DNA of 64,000 nucleotides from Actinobacteria bacterium HGW-Actinobacteria-6 (GCA_002841295.1 PHEU01000008.1:1-64000); one strand, 5' to 3'; positions 1 to 10,024 are shown, counted from the first letter of the stretch. Made by a program: numbers and translations. Notes: generated by a model from the letters alone, not told the origin.

Positions 1-222
1 GTTGGCGGCCTGGTTCTTGTGGATGATGCCCTTGCTGGCAGCCACGTCGAGCGCCTTGCTCGCCTTGTTGGCAGCCTCAACGGCCGCAGCCTTGTCGCCG
101 GCGACGACGGCCTCATCGACGCGCTTGACAGCGGTCTTGAGGGCCGACTTCTCGGCCTTGTTGCGGATGCGCGCCTTCTCGTTGGTCAGCACGCGCTTCT
201 TCTGGCTCTTGATATTCGCCAC
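1..222 (-). CDS. rpsT: 30S ribosomal protein S20 (partial, C-terminus cut by window edge)
   Basis: S20 binds 16S rRNA in the small ribosomal subunit. The reverse strand reads from a GTG at 222 as [18 protein letters not shown] and continues as a Lys/Ala/Arg-rich helical protein with the family signature ending in [12 protein letters not shown], so only the last residues are missing (74 of about 86 visible). A GGAGGG ribosome-binding site lies at about 233-239. It is divergent from lepA. S20 next to lepA is a common bacterial arrangement. The forward-strand reading frames over the same bases are antisense shadows. Confidence 0.95.
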   Translation of the reverse strand, partial: MANIKSQKKRVLTNEKARIRNKAEKSALKTAVKRVDEAVVAGDKAAAVEAANKASKALDVAASKGIIHKNQAAN

Positions 223-284
223 AGTCTCAGGTCCCTCCAGATTCGGATGATGCCCGTCGCAGTGGAGTGCAGACGAACCCTGAG

Positions 285-314
285 ATACTAACACACGGCA
301 TCGGGCGTCGCCAA
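285..314 (-). promoter_or_regulatory. candidate sigma-A promoter for rpsT
   Basis: On the reverse strand TTGGCG (314-309) and TAGTAT (290-285) are separated by 18 nt, each matching four of six consensus positions, and sit about 63 bp upstream of the rpsT start. This is pattern matching only. No equally good promoter was seen for the divergent lepA. Confidence 0.4.
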
Positions 315-358
315 CAGGGGTATTCGTAAGTGAGTTGCCCTGCTATCCTTACGCTCCG

Positions 359-2161
359 ATGACTGACCCCACACTCATACGAAACTTCTCGATCATTGCG
401 CACATCGACCACGGGAAATCGACGCTGGCCGATCGCATGCTCGAGCTGACGAACACCATCGCCGATCGCGACATGATGGAGCAGGTGCTCGACTCGATGG
501 ATATCGAGCGCGAGCGCGGCATCACCATCAAAGCGCAGGCGGTGCGTGTTTACTTCGAGGCGGCCGATGGCCTCACGTACCAGCTCAATCTCATCGATAC
601 TCCCGGGCACGTCGACTTCACGTATGAGGTGTCGCGCTCGCTTGCAGCGTGCGAAGGCGTATTGCTTGTCGTCGACGCCACGCAGGGCGTTGAGGCGCAG
701 ACAGTCGCCAACGCGCAGCTTGCGATGAACGCGCACCTGGAGATCGTCCCGATCATCAACAAGATCGATTTGCCGGCGGCCGATCCGGAGCGCGTGCGTC
801 ACGAGATCGAAGAAGGTCTCGCGATTCCTGCCGACGATGCGGTGCTCACGAGCGGCAAGACCGGACTCGGCGTGCGCGAGGCGCTCGAAGCTGTCGTCAA
901 GCACGTGCCGCATCCCGTAGGGGACCCTGACGCGCCTTTGAAGGCACTCATCTTCGACTCGTACTTCGACGCGTACCGTGGTGTGGTCGCGCTCATCCGG
1001 GTCATGGACGGCAAGGTCAGCAAAGGCATGAAGGTCCGCCTGCTTGCCACGCAGACCGTCACTGACGTCGAAGAAGTCGGCGTCCGGCGTCCTGCGAACG
1101 TCCCGGTCGACGCGCTTACCGTGGGTGAGGTCGGCTACCTGATCACGGGTCTCAAGGACCCGTCCATCATGAAGGTCGGCGACACCATCACCCTCGCCAA
1201 GCACGGTACCGAAGAGCCTCTGCCCGGCTATCGTGAAGTGAAGCCGATGGTCTACACCGGCCTCTTTCCGATCGACGGCGACCAGTACCCGGAGCTACGC
1301 GACGCACTCGACAAGCTGCAGCTGAACGACCCCGCGCTCATCTACGATCCCGAGAGCAGCCACGCGCTCGGCTTCGGATTCCGCGTCGGGTTCCTCGGCT
1401 TGTTGCACATGGAGGTCGTCAAGGAGCGTCTGGAGCGTGAGTTCGATCTGGACCTGCTCGCGACCGCGCCCTCGGTGGAGTACCACGTCTTCAAGACCAA
1501 CGGGACGAGCGAGTACATCCACTCGCCGCAGGATATGCCGGATCCCGGGACTATCGACCGTATGGAGGAGCCGTACCTCAAGGTGACGGTCCTCGTGCCC
1601 CCGGAGTACGTCGGCGCCGTCATGGAGCTTGCCGAGGGACACCGCGCCAGCTTCAAGGACATGCAGTATCTCTCCAAGACGACCGTTGAGATGCACTACG
1701 AGATGCCGCTTTCCGAACTCATCATGGACTACTTCGACCAGCTCAAGAGCCGTACTAAGGGCTACGCGAGCCTGGACTATGAATACATCGGCTACCGCGA
1801 AAGCGCGCTCGTGAAGCTCGACGTGCTGCTTGCCACCAAGATCGTGGACGCACTGAGCTTCATCGTGCACAAGGATAAGGCGTACGCCCGCGGCAAGATC
1901 CTTACCGAGAAACTTCGCGAGATCATCCCCCGACAGATGTTCGAGGTTCCGATCCAGGCGGCCATCGGCGGGCGCATCATCGCCCGCGAGACCGTCAAGG
2001 CCAAGCGCAAGGACGTTCTTGCCAAGTGCTACGGCGGCGACATCAGCCGCAAGCGCAAGCTTCTGGAGAAGCAGAAGAAGGGCAAGAAGCGCATGAAGAA
2101 CGTCGGCAACATCGAAGTCCCCCAGGAGGCCTTCATGGCTATCCTGAAGGTCGATGAGTAG
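359..2161 (+). CDS. lepA: elongation factor 4 (LepA), back-translocating translational GTPase
   Basis: LepA/EF4 acts on stalled or mistranslocated ribosomes using GTP. The ATG at 359 gives 600 aa, the usual family length; an in-frame TTG at 335 would add eight unlikely residues. Visible are the G1 loop AHIDHGKST (residues 14-22), switch [12 protein letters not shown]3 DTPGH, G4 NKID, EF-G-like domains II, III and V, and the LepA-specific lysine-rich C-terminal domain ([19 protein letters not shown]). There is no strong ribosome-binding site. The stop overlaps the hemW start by 8 nt, so the two genes are probably translationally coupled. Confidence 0.98.
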   Translation: MTDPTLIRNFSIIAHIDHGKSTLADRMLELTNTIADRDMMEQVLDSMDIERERGITIKAQAVRVYFEAADGLTYQLNLIDTPGHVDFTYEVSRSLAACEGVLLVVDATQGVEAQTVANAQLAMNAHLEIVPIINKIDLPAADPERVRHEIEEGLAIPADDAVLTSGKTGLGVREALEAVVKHVPHPVGDPDAPLKALIFDSYFDAYRGVVALIRVMDGKVSKGMKVRLLATQTVTDVEEVGVRRPANVPVDALTVGEVGYLITGLKDPSIMKVGDTITLAKHGTEEPLPGYREVKPMVYTGLFPIDGDQYPELRDALDKLQLNDPALIYDPESSHALGFGFRVGFLGLLHMEVVKERLEREFDLDLLATAPSVEYHVFKTNGTSEYIHSPQDMPDPGTIDRMEEPYLKVTVLVPPEYVGAVMELAEGHRASFKDMQYLSKTTVEMHYEMPLSELIMDYFDQLKSRTKGYASLDYEYIGYRESALVKLDVLLATKIVDALSFIVHKDKAYARGKILTEKLREIIPRQMFEVPIQAAIGGRIIARETVKAKRKDVLAKCYGGDISRKRKLLEKQKKGKKRMKNVGNIEVPQEAFMAILKVDE

Positions 2162-3341
2162 CCCCGGCGACACCCCAGCGCTGCCCGAGCACCTCTACGT
2201 GCACGTCCCGCTCTGCCGAACGAAGTGCGCGTATTGCGACTTCTATTCGCTCCCGCTCGCCGGAGTGACCGAGGACGTCAGTAGTATCGCCGCCTCGCTC
2301 GCAGCACAGGCGCAGGCGTGGCTGGCCCGAGATGTCCGTCCGCAACTCCTCAAGAGCCTCTACATCGGCGGGGGAACGCCCACCGTGCTCGGCCCCGAAC
2401 TTGCGATGCTCGTGGCGGTCCTCACCACGTGGTTCCCGCTCGCCCCCGGCGCCGAGGTGACCGTCGAGGCCAATCCCGAATCGCTCGACGCGTCGCTCGC
2501 AGCCGCGCTCGCCGAGGCGGGTGTCACGCGCGTGAGCCTCGGCGTGCAAAGCCTCGACGATGGTGTGCTCGCATTCCTCGAGCGTCCGCACGATGCTGCG
2601 ACCGCCCGCGCGGCCGCACACGCCGTGCGCGACGCGGGTCTCGCGCTCTCGGTCGACCTCATCTGCGGCATCCCGGGCCAGACCGCGCAGTCGTGGATCG
2701 ACACCCTGAACGGCGCGATTGCGATGCGTCCCGAGCACGTCTCGGTGTACCCGCTGGCGATCGAAGCCGGAACGCCGCTCTCGGCGGCCGTTGCCATCGG
2801 CGACGTGCCGGAGCCGGATCCCGATACCGCCGCCGACATGATGCTGCTCGCGCAGCACGTGCTGGGGCAGGCGGGTCTCGCGCGCTACGAGGTCGCCAAC
2901 TACGCGCTTCCCGGCGCCGAGTCGCGCCACAACACCGCCTACTGGACCGGTGCGCCCTACCTGGGCGTCGGCCCCGGCGCACACGGCATGCTCGACGCCG
3001 CGACTGCAGCCGCCGTCGGCTTCACGCCCGCTCGCGCTGATGACGTCGCCCGCCTGCGCTACTCGGTGGCGTGCGATCTCCGGGAAGGCCTCACTCCGAT
3101 GCCGCGCCTCGACGTCGAAGTTCTCACCGGCGAGGAGACCCGCCGGGAGGACGTCATGCTCGGCCTACGGCTCGCGCGCGGCGTTGCCGACGACGAGGCC
3201 GGAGCCGCAGGCGTCACCGGTGCACTCGAAACGCTCGAAGCCGCCGGCCTCGTGGAACTCGTCGAGAGTCGCTGGCGCACGACCGAGCGCGGCTGGCTCC
3301 TCGGCAACGAGGTGTTCTCGGCGGTGTGGGCGGGGGAGTAG
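2154..3341 (+). CDS. hemW: HemW-like radical SAM protein (haem chaperone, coproporphyrinogen oxidase-related)
   Basis: 395 aa radical SAM protein. The cluster motif C21-x3-C25-x2-C28 is followed by D-F ([10 protein letters not shown]). In HemN proper the motif continues with another Cys, so this is the HemW subfamily, which binds haem and delivers it to haemoproteins rather than oxidising coproporphyrinogen. A GGGTPT motif (residues about 69-74) and a HemN C-terminal domain follow. The ATG at 2154 overlaps lepA. A haem-handling protein directly upstream of three multihaem cytochrome genes is suggestive, but lepA-hemW is a widespread pair and the linkage may be coincidental. Confidence 0.93.
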   Translation: MSSPGDTPALPEHLYVHVPLCRTKCAYCDFYSLPLAGVTEDVSSIAASLAAQAQAWLARDVRPQLLKSLYIGGGTPTVLGPELAMLVAVLTTWFPLAPGAEVTVEANPESLDASLAAALAEAGVTRVSLGVQSLDDGVLAFLERPHDAATARAAAHAVRDAGLALSVDLICGIPGQTAQSWIDTLNGAIAMRPEHVSVYPLAIEAGTPLSAAVAIGDVPEPDPDTAADMMLLAQHVLGQAGLARYEVANYALPGAESRHNTAYWTGAPYLGVGPGAHGMLDAATAAAVGFTPARADDVARLRYSVACDLREGLTPMPRLDVEVLTGEETRREDVMLGLRLARGVADDEAGAAGVTGALETLEAAGLVELVESRWRTTERGWLLGNEVFSAVWAGE

Positions 3342-3544
3342 GAGCGACACGCTGCCTCCATACCATGACGCGACGCCTAGCACTGTGCTCCCGTAGTCGC
3401 GCACGACGCTGCGCTGACCTCTCTTCTGATCGTTCTTCTCACCAGGAGTCTTGCGCAGTCTTACGATGCATGATGTACTGTTGCCGAGTTTGCATGCTAG
3501 GGGGCGGTGATTCACCGGTTGCTCGTTGAGGGTGAGGTACGTCT

Positions 3545-6500
3545 GTGAAATGGCGCGCGTTTTCACCGCTAGTTTCGTCGATAGCCGTCCTTCTTGTCGT
3601 AATCAGCGTGTCACTGGGCTTCGCGAACGCGAAGGTCGACCTGAGCGTCCGTGATTCCAGTTCCCAGCCTCTCGTAGGAGCCGTATCGGTGATCGAGGGG
3701 AAGACTGGCTCGTCGAGCGCAATTGAGTCGGCCGCGATTCCTGACCGGGCTTCATCTGCCAGGGTATCGGGGCTCGAAAAGGATACGAGGAGCGCGCGCA
3801 CGCCAAGACCGAAAACGGTACTGCCTCCGACCGACCCCATCGATCCGTCTGTCGTGCCTCCCACTGAACCCAGCGACCCGCCAGTAGTGCCTCCCACGGA
3901 CCCGGTTGATCCGCCGGCCGAACCTCCCACCGAACCCGCTGATCCGCCTGTGCTTCCGGCGGCACCTGGTGCGATCGTGGGCGTGGCGTGCGTTTCGGCT
4001 GATATGGCCGATGTCGTTACATTCGATGCGCCGGCGGTCGGCGGTTCCGTGACATCATTCGCGTTGTTGCGCGCGGACTCCGCAGGGGGTTCATTTGTAC
4101 AGGTGGCGACGGCCACAGCGGAGTCCCGAATGTTTCGTTACTCGGTGGAGGAGCCTTCCGCAGCTGTTTACGCGGTCGTCGCGCATGGCCCGGGCGGCGA
4201 AGGACCCCGCTCTTCTCCTGTCGACAATGCGGTGGTCTCGATCGCGACGGACGTCACGTCCGGCGGAGGGACGCTCCGCTCCTCAAACGGCGAGGTCGTG
4301 CTCGCGCTCGCTCCCGGCACGTTCACTTCTACAACCACAGTCACGATCGACGAGGTAGCCGGCACGCCCGCGGGCGGCATCCTCTCGCTAGCCGGCGTGT
4401 ACAGAATCGAGCCGTCGGGGGACCTGCAGGCTCCCGCTACGTTCTCGGTGGCGTACACGCTTGCCGTGACGCATCACCAGGTCTCTGCGGCACTGTTGAA
4501 GGCCGCTTGCCTAATGACCTACGACGAGAACACGGGCCAGTGGGTGTCGGGAGCACGTGACGTCCACGCCGAAGCGGGGTACGTCACGGGTACGCTGGAC
4601 CACTTCAGCGAGTGGGTCCCCGGCACGATACAGCCGCATGGCACGAGTCCGGAGTCGGTCGACTACTGCTCCGGTGTGTGTCATGACCTGGAGACAGCGG
4701 TAGGCTCAACGCTTCGGTACGCCGCGAGGGACTCCCAGGTCTGCTACAACTGCCACGGCAATCCGGACCTCGATGCCCCACCGCTAGGCGCCAGTGGAGC
4801 GAACGTCCAGAGCTCGTTCATGGGCTCGTCAATTATCTCGAAGCACCCCGTGGTCACGGGAGGGTTGTTCTGCACGGCATGCCACAATCCGCATGCGGAT
4901 CCCGCTGCGAGTCCGGGCCTCCTGCGCGCGTATGATGCGGTCTCCGGCAAAGCAGTGACGACCGGCACGGCGTACTGCTGGACATGTCACGGTACCGTGA
5001 GCAACCGCACTATCAACGCGCTGGTTCCCGGGTACCTCACCCGAACAGGCGGTAACAAGAAGACGGGATTCAACGGGGCGCATACCGCATCGCGCGCGTC
5101 CAGCACTCGGTACGACACGGCCGAGGAGTTGCGCCAGGGGTCCACTCTCGGAACGCAGATTCTCAGCGGAGGCACTGTCGAGAACACATTCGAGCCCGTC
5201 CGACTCCCCAAAGACCCCGTCGCCGTGCCGTCTCCGCCGTTCCCGGCCGGGGCTGCCTACGCAGACAAGCCCTACGACGGAGACGCATCGAGTGGCGGAG
5301 GGGTGAACTGGACTGCTTCCACCCTGGGTGCGTCGGCGGCGAATGGCTGGTTTGGAAGCGGTACTGTGACTATCGACCTCGGAAGTGTCACCAATCTGAG
5401 CGCGTTCGAGTGTATGGGCGTGTCCACACCGGGTCGCTCCGCACACATTCTGGAGATTCAGACAAGCGATACCGGTCTAGCCGGCACCTTCGTGCCCTTG
5501 GTGAGCCAGGGGCAGCTCGGTACGGGGCTGCCGTACACCACGACGCTCACCGCATCGGCGAGTTGCCGGTACGTGCGGTTCGTGTTCTCGCGGCAGTTCG
5601 CGGCTGCGGGTGACCGTCTGGACATAGTCGAACTCTCCATCTTTGGCCCCACGCCTGGCACGTTCACCGTTCAGCCCGAAGTCGCTCGAAAGGCGACTTA
5701 CGGGAGCGGTGTTGTCAGGTGGGGCGCCACCGGGCCGGCAGCTACAGACGTCACTGTTGATGCTCGCCTGTCCACGAACAGTGGTGTCACCTGGTCCGCC
5801 TGGCAGCCGGTCACCAACGGCGGTTCGCTGATGCCGGACAAGGCCGGAAGTAGTCTCGAGTATGCCCAGATGGAGTTGAGGACGACGCTTCCAGGGTCTC
5901 CAGGGGCCACGGCGGCCCTGGACTGGATCGAGGTCGCCACGACCCGCGGGAACATAACCGGAGTGACGCCCCAATGGACGGGCGAGTCACCTTCGAATGA
6001 GTGCCAGCGCTGTCACAGCTCACATGGAAGCGAGAACTCCGGACTCGTGGCGGCCGGCAGCACAGCGGCGTGTATCAACTGCCATGGTGGCGCCTTCGGC
6101 GGTTATGCCGGAGCCGCTCAGTTCGGTGTGTCCGCACACAAGACCGTCGACTGTGCCGAGTGTCACACGTCACACGGCAATGCGACCGGATCAGGCGCCA
6201 CCTATGCGTACCTTCTGAACGACATTCCCAGGGACGCGTGTCTGGAATGCCACACGGCCGTCAAGGCAGCGTTCGACGCGAAGCAAGGAGTCGCCTCGGA
6301 GCGGGCCAAGCACGACGTCTACACTCCCGAGCAGGCCATCAGTGGCAGCCGACTTGCGTGTCGCAACTGCCACGCGACTCACAGCTCCGCCAATGGACTC
6401 GTGAATCCGGACAACCTCACTCAGGCGTACGGTGCGACGCGATTGGATCCAGCGTCGATTCCCACAGCGGAAGTTGTGATCTACCCCAGCATGGATACGA

Positions 6501-7477
6501 TCCTGGACGCCACCAACCCGTCTTTCAACTACGGACAGTCGCCCCAGGGCACGATCACCCCAACGTCCAGGGCGCTGTTCTACTTCGATCTGAGTGTGAT
6601 TCCCGCATCCGCTACCATTCAGAACGCCACACTCGTGATGTGGCCGAGCAATCCCGCCGACGTCAGCGTGGCCGACCACTACGTTGTCTATCCCATCACC
6701 GCCAGCTGGCGCGAAGGCACGGGCACGGGCACTCTCAACGACGGAGCGGTCAACGGGGCCACCTGGCTCGAGCGGGAGAACGCCCTGTCCTGGGCAGCGC
6801 CGGGCGGGGACCGCGGCGCGATCGGACCGTATGGCGTAACTGGTATCTCGCCTCGGAATATCACCGACATGGTGCAGGCCCTTCACGTGGGGCCGAACTA
6901 CGGGCTCATGGTAGCGCCCCATGACCCGGATACAGCCACCTCGTTGCCGATCTACATGGACGAGTATGCCGGCGCGAATTCGTCTAAGTACCGGCCCAGG
7001 TTGCGCGTCGTCTATCAGACAGAGCCGGGCACCAAGACGGTCCTGGACGATGAGGCGTTCTGTCTGAAGTGCCACGACAATGACCTGCCGTTCAACCTCA
7101 AGGGCATCACCGGTATCACGCGCATCAACACCGCGTGGGTGATGTACAGCCCGCACGGTGCGGTGAAGGGTATCGGTCCGGGCTACGACAACAACGACAG
7201 CGGATCACTGAAGGCCCCGTACTCATGGGGCATGGACCCATTGCCATGCATGACGTGTCACGACCCACACGGTTCACGTCTGCCATTCCACCTGCGGGAA
7301 GTCGTGAACGGACGCGACATGACGCCGGTACTCAGCAGTGGGTGGACGTCGGCGTCGGCTGCCACGGTGCCCGCATACTTCTGCGGAGCGTGCCATGTGA
7401 TTACCACGTCGCACCCGGGAAGCCTGGATTCGCCCGCAACACTCTGCGCCGGTCTGTGCCATAGTTCGGCGCACTAG
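3545..7477 (+). CDS. large secreted multihaem c-type cytochrome (13 haem motifs) with discoidin-like and DNRLRE-like modules
   Basis: 1310 aa from a GTG preceded by GAGGGTGAGG. It has an N-terminal signal peptide (hydrophobic residues about 9-27), then a Pro/Thr/Asp-rich linker (about 95-138), an Fn3-like segment (about 140-230) and a ZU5-like beta domain (about 232-365). Haem motifs start at residues 375 (CSGVCH, CX3CH), 400, 443, 478, 820, 843, 870, 899, 939, 1173, 1235, 1280 and 1301 (CAGLCH, CX3CH); the other eleven are CX2CH. Between haem groups lie a discoidin/F5-8C-like beta module (about 577-700) and a DNRLRE-like module (about 975-1158). Probably exported and wall or surface associated, moving electrons across or outside the envelope. 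No LPXTG motif or C-terminal membrane anchor was seen. Domain names are assigned by eye. Confidence 0.9.
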   Translation: MKWRAFSPLVSSIAVLLVVISVSLGFANAKVDLSVRDSSSQPLVGAVSVIEGKTGSSSAIESAAIPDRASSARVSGLEKDTRSARTPRPKTVLPPTDPIDPSVVPPTEPSDPPVVPPTDPVDPPAEPPTEPADPPVLPAAPGAIVGVACVSADMADVVTFDAPAVGGSVTSFALLRADSAGGSFVQVATATAESRMFRYSVEEPSAAVYAVVAHGPGGEGPRSSPVDNAVVSIATDVTSGGGTLRSSNGEVVLALAPGTFTSTTTVTIDEVAGTPAGGILSLAGVYRIEPSGDLQAPATFSVAYTLAVTHHQVSAALLKAACLMTYDENTGQWVSGARDVHAEAGYVTGTLDHFSEWVPGTIQPHGTSPESVDYCSGVCHDLETAVGSTLRYAARDSQVCYNCHGNPDLDAPPLGASGANVQSSFMGSSIISKHPVVTGGLFCTACHNPHADPAASPGLLRAYDAVSGKAVTTGTAYCWTCHGTVSNRTINALVPGYLTRTGGNKKTGFNGAHTASRASSTRYDTAEELRQGSTLGTQILSGGTVENTFEPVRLPKDPVAVPSPPFPAGAAYADKPYDGDASSGGGVNWTASTLGASAANGWFGSGTVTIDLGSVTNLSAFECMGVSTPGRSAHILEIQTSDTGLAGTFVPLVSQGQLGTGLPYTTTLTASASCRYVRFVFSRQFAAAGDRLDIVELSIFGPTPGTFTVQPEVARKATYGSGVVRWGATGPAATDVTVDARLSTNSGVTWSAWQPVTNGGSLMPDKAGSSLEYAQMELRTTLPGSPGATAALDWIEVATTRGNITGVTPQWTGESPSNECQRCHSSHGSENSGLVAAGSTAACINCHGGAFGGYAGAAQFGVSAHKTVDCAECHTSHGNATGSGATYAYLLNDIPRDACLECHTAVKAAFDAKQGVASERAKHDVYTPEQAISGSRLACRNCHATHSSANGLVNPDNLTQAYGATRLDPASIPTAEVVIYPSMDTILDATNPSFNYGQSPQGTITPTSRALFYFDLSVIPASATIQNATLVMWPSNPADVSVADHYVVYPITASWREGTGTGTLNDGAVNGATWLERENALSWAAPGGDRGAIGPYGVTGISPRNITDMVQALHVGPNYGLMVAPHDPDTATSLPIYMDEYAGANSSKYRPRLRVVYQTEPGTKTVLDDEAFCLKCHDNDLPFNLKGITGITRINTAWVMYSPHGAVKGIGPGYDNNDSGSLKAPYSWGMDPLPCMTCHDPHGSRLPFHLREVVNGRDMTPVLSSGWTSASAATVPAYFCGACHVITTSHPGSLDSPATLCAGLCHSSAH

Positions 7478-7648
7478 GGTAGGCATCTGCCTCGCGCAAG
7501 GGTCCGGCTGCGAAGGGCGCTAATCGCCGTCTGTGGTCAACGGGCAGCCTCGGTCGCGGTTGTCCGGTCGCTGCCGGTAGCTCGCGTCCGTTGGCTTCTC
7601 GGAAACAGGGTGTTCAGTGCGGTATGGGCAGGGGAGTAGAGTCATTTA

Positions 7649-7677
7649 TTGACGCTTTCCCACGGCGCAGTTAAGGT
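7649..7677 (+). promoter_or_regulatory. candidate promoter for the 7-haem cytochrome gene
   Basis: TTGACG (7649-7654) is separated by 17 nt from TAAGGT (7672-7677), about 50 bp before the start codon. The -35 is good and the -10 is weak. It lies in the 240-bp gap after the 13-haem cytochrome; nothing else recognisable was seen in that gap. Confidence 0.35.
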
Positions 7678-7727
7678 AATTCAGTCTGGATAATGTTCAC
7701 AGAACTTTCGCTACGGGGGTGGCGTGG

Positions 7728-8771
7728 ATGCAAGGTGGTGCGTACGCAAAGGTCGGTTTTGCGACTGCTGTGCTGCTGGTTGCATCCGTCTTTGCGGCAC
7801 CTTCCGTCTCGTTCGGATTTTCGGACCCTGGATTCACAAGTCCATACACGTGCGATCAGTGCCACTCGACAAGCGGAGCGTCTTCTTCTGACTGGGAAGG
7901 CAAGGGTCCGCATGGGCTCTACACTGCGACTACTACCAAATGCGCCGTGTGTCATTCGGTGCATCAGGCACCTGCGACCGGCGTGCTGTTACTGAGTGGA
8001 ACGACGGTCTCGGGATCGTGTCTCTCATGTCACGACGGTACGGGTGGTACGGCACCGTACAACGCGATCGAGGCGCGCGGCGGCAGCGTGGTCTCTGAAC
8101 ATTCGATCGACGCGACATCGGTGGTCCCGGGCGGATCTGTGCCGCTGTCGTCTATTCTCGGCTGCGGGGACTGTCATAGCGTGCACCGTGCCAAGGTCGT
8201 TGCACCGTTCTATCGCGATAGCGGCATTGCATTGGGCGCTCAGCAGCTAGTCGCTTCAGATTGTCTGTTGCGGAGCGATGTGAGCACCAGCAATCCTGTC
8301 GGGTACCCAGTCTATGGCGCGCAGTGGTGCGCATCGTGTCACGACCAGCGCCACTCGCAGTCGATGACGATGAATCACCCTGTAGCTGGTAGCTACTCTG
8401 TCGGTTATGGCGAGGTGACTACCACCGAAGGACTCGCTGGGAATCCTACGCGAGCATATGGTGACGGCAGTGACGGCACTTACTTCGTGGGTATGGGCCA
8501 GACGAACGCAGGCTACGTTATGGCTCCGGTTGTGGCCTCTGCAGACGGCAGGGTCGAGAATCGGCAGGACCCCCTGTGCCAGCAGTGCCACGAGGATGCA
8601 AGGAATGTCGCCTTGGCGTTCCGCGCGGACTACTCGGATCCTGCTCCGATTGCCGCTGGATACAACCCTTTGTACTTGACGTTCCCGCATCAGGGAACCG
8701 GCGAGCACCTGCTCGTTGAGCAGAAAGACGACCTCTGCCTCAACTGTCACTTGGTTGCAACGCTCCCGTAG
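7728..8771 (+). CDS. secreted seven-haem c-type cytochrome
   Basis: 347 aa from the ATG at 7728, chosen because GGGGGT at 7715-7720 is well placed for it; an in-frame GTG at 7719 would overlap that site. A signal peptide (hydrophobic residues about 9-24) precedes seven CX2CH motifs: CDQCH (Cys 42), CAVCH, CLSCH, CGDCH, CASCH, CQQCH and CLNCH. The pattern of SVH after motif 2, HDGTGG after motif 3, HEDAR after motif 6 and a C-terminal CLNCH is shared with the convergent cytochrome at 8864-9976, so the two are paralogues. Predicted extracytoplasmic electron carrier; redox partner unknown. No cytochrome maturation genes are in the window. Confidence 0.9.
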   Translation: MQGGAYAKVGFATAVLLVASVFAAPSVSFGFSDPGFTSPYTCDQCHSTSGASSSDWEGKGPHGLYTATTTKCAVCHSVHQAPATGVLLLSGTTVSGSCLSCHDGTGGTAPYNAIEARGGSVVSEHSIDATSVVPGGSVPLSSILGCGDCHSVHRAKVVAPFYRDSGIALGAQQLVASDCLLRSDVSTSNPVGYPVYGAQWCASCHDQRHSQSMTMNHPVAGSYSVGYGEVTTTEGLAGNPTRAYGDGSDGTYFVGMGQTNAGYVMAPVVASADGRVENRQDPLCQQCHEDARNVALAFRADYSDPAPIAAGYNPLYLTFPHQGTGEHLLVEQKDDLCLNCHLVATLP

Positions 8772-8863
8772 CGCTGCGCGCGGCGACGGTGTTGCAGCAG
8801 ACTGGCGTCTGAATCGCCGAGAGACCTGCGATGCACCCGCAACGATGACCCGTGGCCATCGAC

Positions 8864-9976
8864 CTACGGTAGCTGCGACGTCGGGTGACAGTTCAAGCAG
8901 AGATCGTCGTTGAATGACGTGGCTCCGGCCTCAACGAGCATCCGATAGTTCGTGGTCTCGTGCGGGAAGTTCTGGAACCGTGGGTTGCTCGACGTTTCGA
9001 CGCCATCTGGCATCGTCACCAGGAACGGTGTGACGAGCGCCTGCGTCCCGGTTGTAGATAGACTACCGAGACTACGTGCATCCTCGTGGCACTGCTGGCA
9101 GATCGGCGCGTGACCGGCCTGCTGCGGCGTTCGCGGATACGGCATCAGGTAACCCTGATTGTTGAAACCAAGCGTCTGGCTCGCGACTGTGGTTCCCGTC
9201 CATGCTCCGGCAACGTCCAGTCTGGCTACGCGGTCGTATACGAACGGCACCGAAGTCGTTGCCTTTGAGTCCGCCGGATGGTTGTGAACCGTGCTCAGCG
9301 CCGAGGAGCGACCCTTGTGACAGGCCAGGCACCAGTCAGAGCCGTACTCCGCCACTGCAGTGGTAACGCCGCCCGGGCGTTGCTTGAGCAGGCGAGACTT
9401 CACCTGCGGTACGCGAGTCGTCGAGTTCGCGATGCGATAACGGTCGCCCTGGAAGGCCGCTACCATGCTGCTGGCATGAGGGGTGTGGCAGTCCGTGCAC
9501 GTCAGCGTGCCGTTGAGTCCCCCGAGAACCATCGTTGCCGAGCCGCCCGTGGAGGCGTTTCCGCCCGGGATGACGCTTGTGGATTCAACAGAGTGATCTG
9601 CAGCCACCGTCAATCCTCGCGCTGCGATCGTGCCGTACACTCCGCCTCCGCCAGTTCCATCGTGGCATGTCTCACATGAGGCCTTGACGGTTACCCCCGC
9701 GAGCAGTTGTTGCCCGCCTGCGGCTGCGGCGTGAACCGAGTGACACCCCTTGCACTTGTAGCTGGTCGCAGTGTAGCCGCCGTGCACACCAATCGCGGAT
9801 GCGCCGTGGAAGATGCTGAAGCCGAAGGGGTTATGGCAGCGGCCGCAGTTCTCCTCGGTCATAGCTGGGTTCGGGGCCGAGGTGGTTTCGTCGTACGCGA
9901 ACGCGACTCCGGCGCCAAGCAGTACGAGTGCCATCCCCACAACGAAAGAGCAGGTGACAAGCCGGATGCGATTCAT
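8864..9976 (-). CDS. secreted seven-haem c-type cytochrome, paralogue of the gene at 7728-8771
   Basis: 370 aa from the ATG at 9976 (MNRIRLVTCSFVVGMALVLL). An upstream in-frame extension to 10102 lacks sense as a protein and passes through the ribosome-binding site. A signal peptide is followed by CGRCH, CKGCH, CETCH, CTDCH, CLACH, CQQCH and CLNCH. Shared landmarks with the convergent neighbour are the CHDGTGG segment, a (S/T)SV(I/V)PGG segment, QQCHEDAR and a terminal LCLNCH. It is convergent with that gene, leaving 92 bp, and divergent from hrcA. The Shine-Dalgarno is an uninterrupted run of 11 G. Confidence 0.9.
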   Translation of the reverse strand: MNRIRLVTCSFVVGMALVLLGAGVAFAYDETTSAPNPAMTEENCGRCHNPFGFSIFHGASAIGVHGGYTATSYKCKGCHSVHAAAAGGQQLLAGVTVKASCETCHDGTGGGGVYGTIAARGLTVAADHSVESTSVIPGGNASTGGSATMVLGGLNGTLTCTDCHTPHASSMVAAFQGDRYRIANSTTRVPQVKSRLLKQRPGGVTTAVAEYGSDWCLACHKGRSSALSTVHNHPADSKATTSVPFVYDRVARLDVAGAWTGTTVASQTLGFNNQGYLMPYPRTPQQAGHAPICQQCHEDARSLGSLSTTGTQALVTPFLVTMPDGVETSSNPRFQNFPHETTNYRMLVEAGATSFNDDLCLNCHPTSQLP

Positions 9977-9979
9977 GGT

Positions 9980-9990
9980 CCCCCCCCCCC
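9980..9990 (-). promoter_or_regulatory. 11-G homopolymer serving as ribosome-binding site
   Basis: The reverse strand has eleven consecutive G residues three bases before the ATG of the cytochrome gene at 9976. It is the only plausible Shine-Dalgarno. Tracts of this length can slip during replication, changing the spacing or strength of the site. Confidence 0.6.
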
Positions 9991-10024
9991 GAGAGACAAG
10001 GCATATTAAGCATGCGTAACACTC

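Noticed and set aside
227-1204. 325-aa reverse open frame over lepA
   Set aside because: Antisense to a certain gene, His/Arg/Asp-rich composition typical of a GC-rich shadow frame. The same applies to reverse frames at 14026-15540 and 34541-35977.
3342-3544. Cyclic-di-GMP riboswitch before the large cytochrome
   Set aside because: No recognisable GEMM core motif or conserved stems; the region holds nothing I can name.
7478-7718. Terminator after the 13-haem cytochrome (GGCAGC/GCTGCC near 7545-7585)
   Set aside because: The stem is only 6 bp with a loop of about 20 nt and no T-run.
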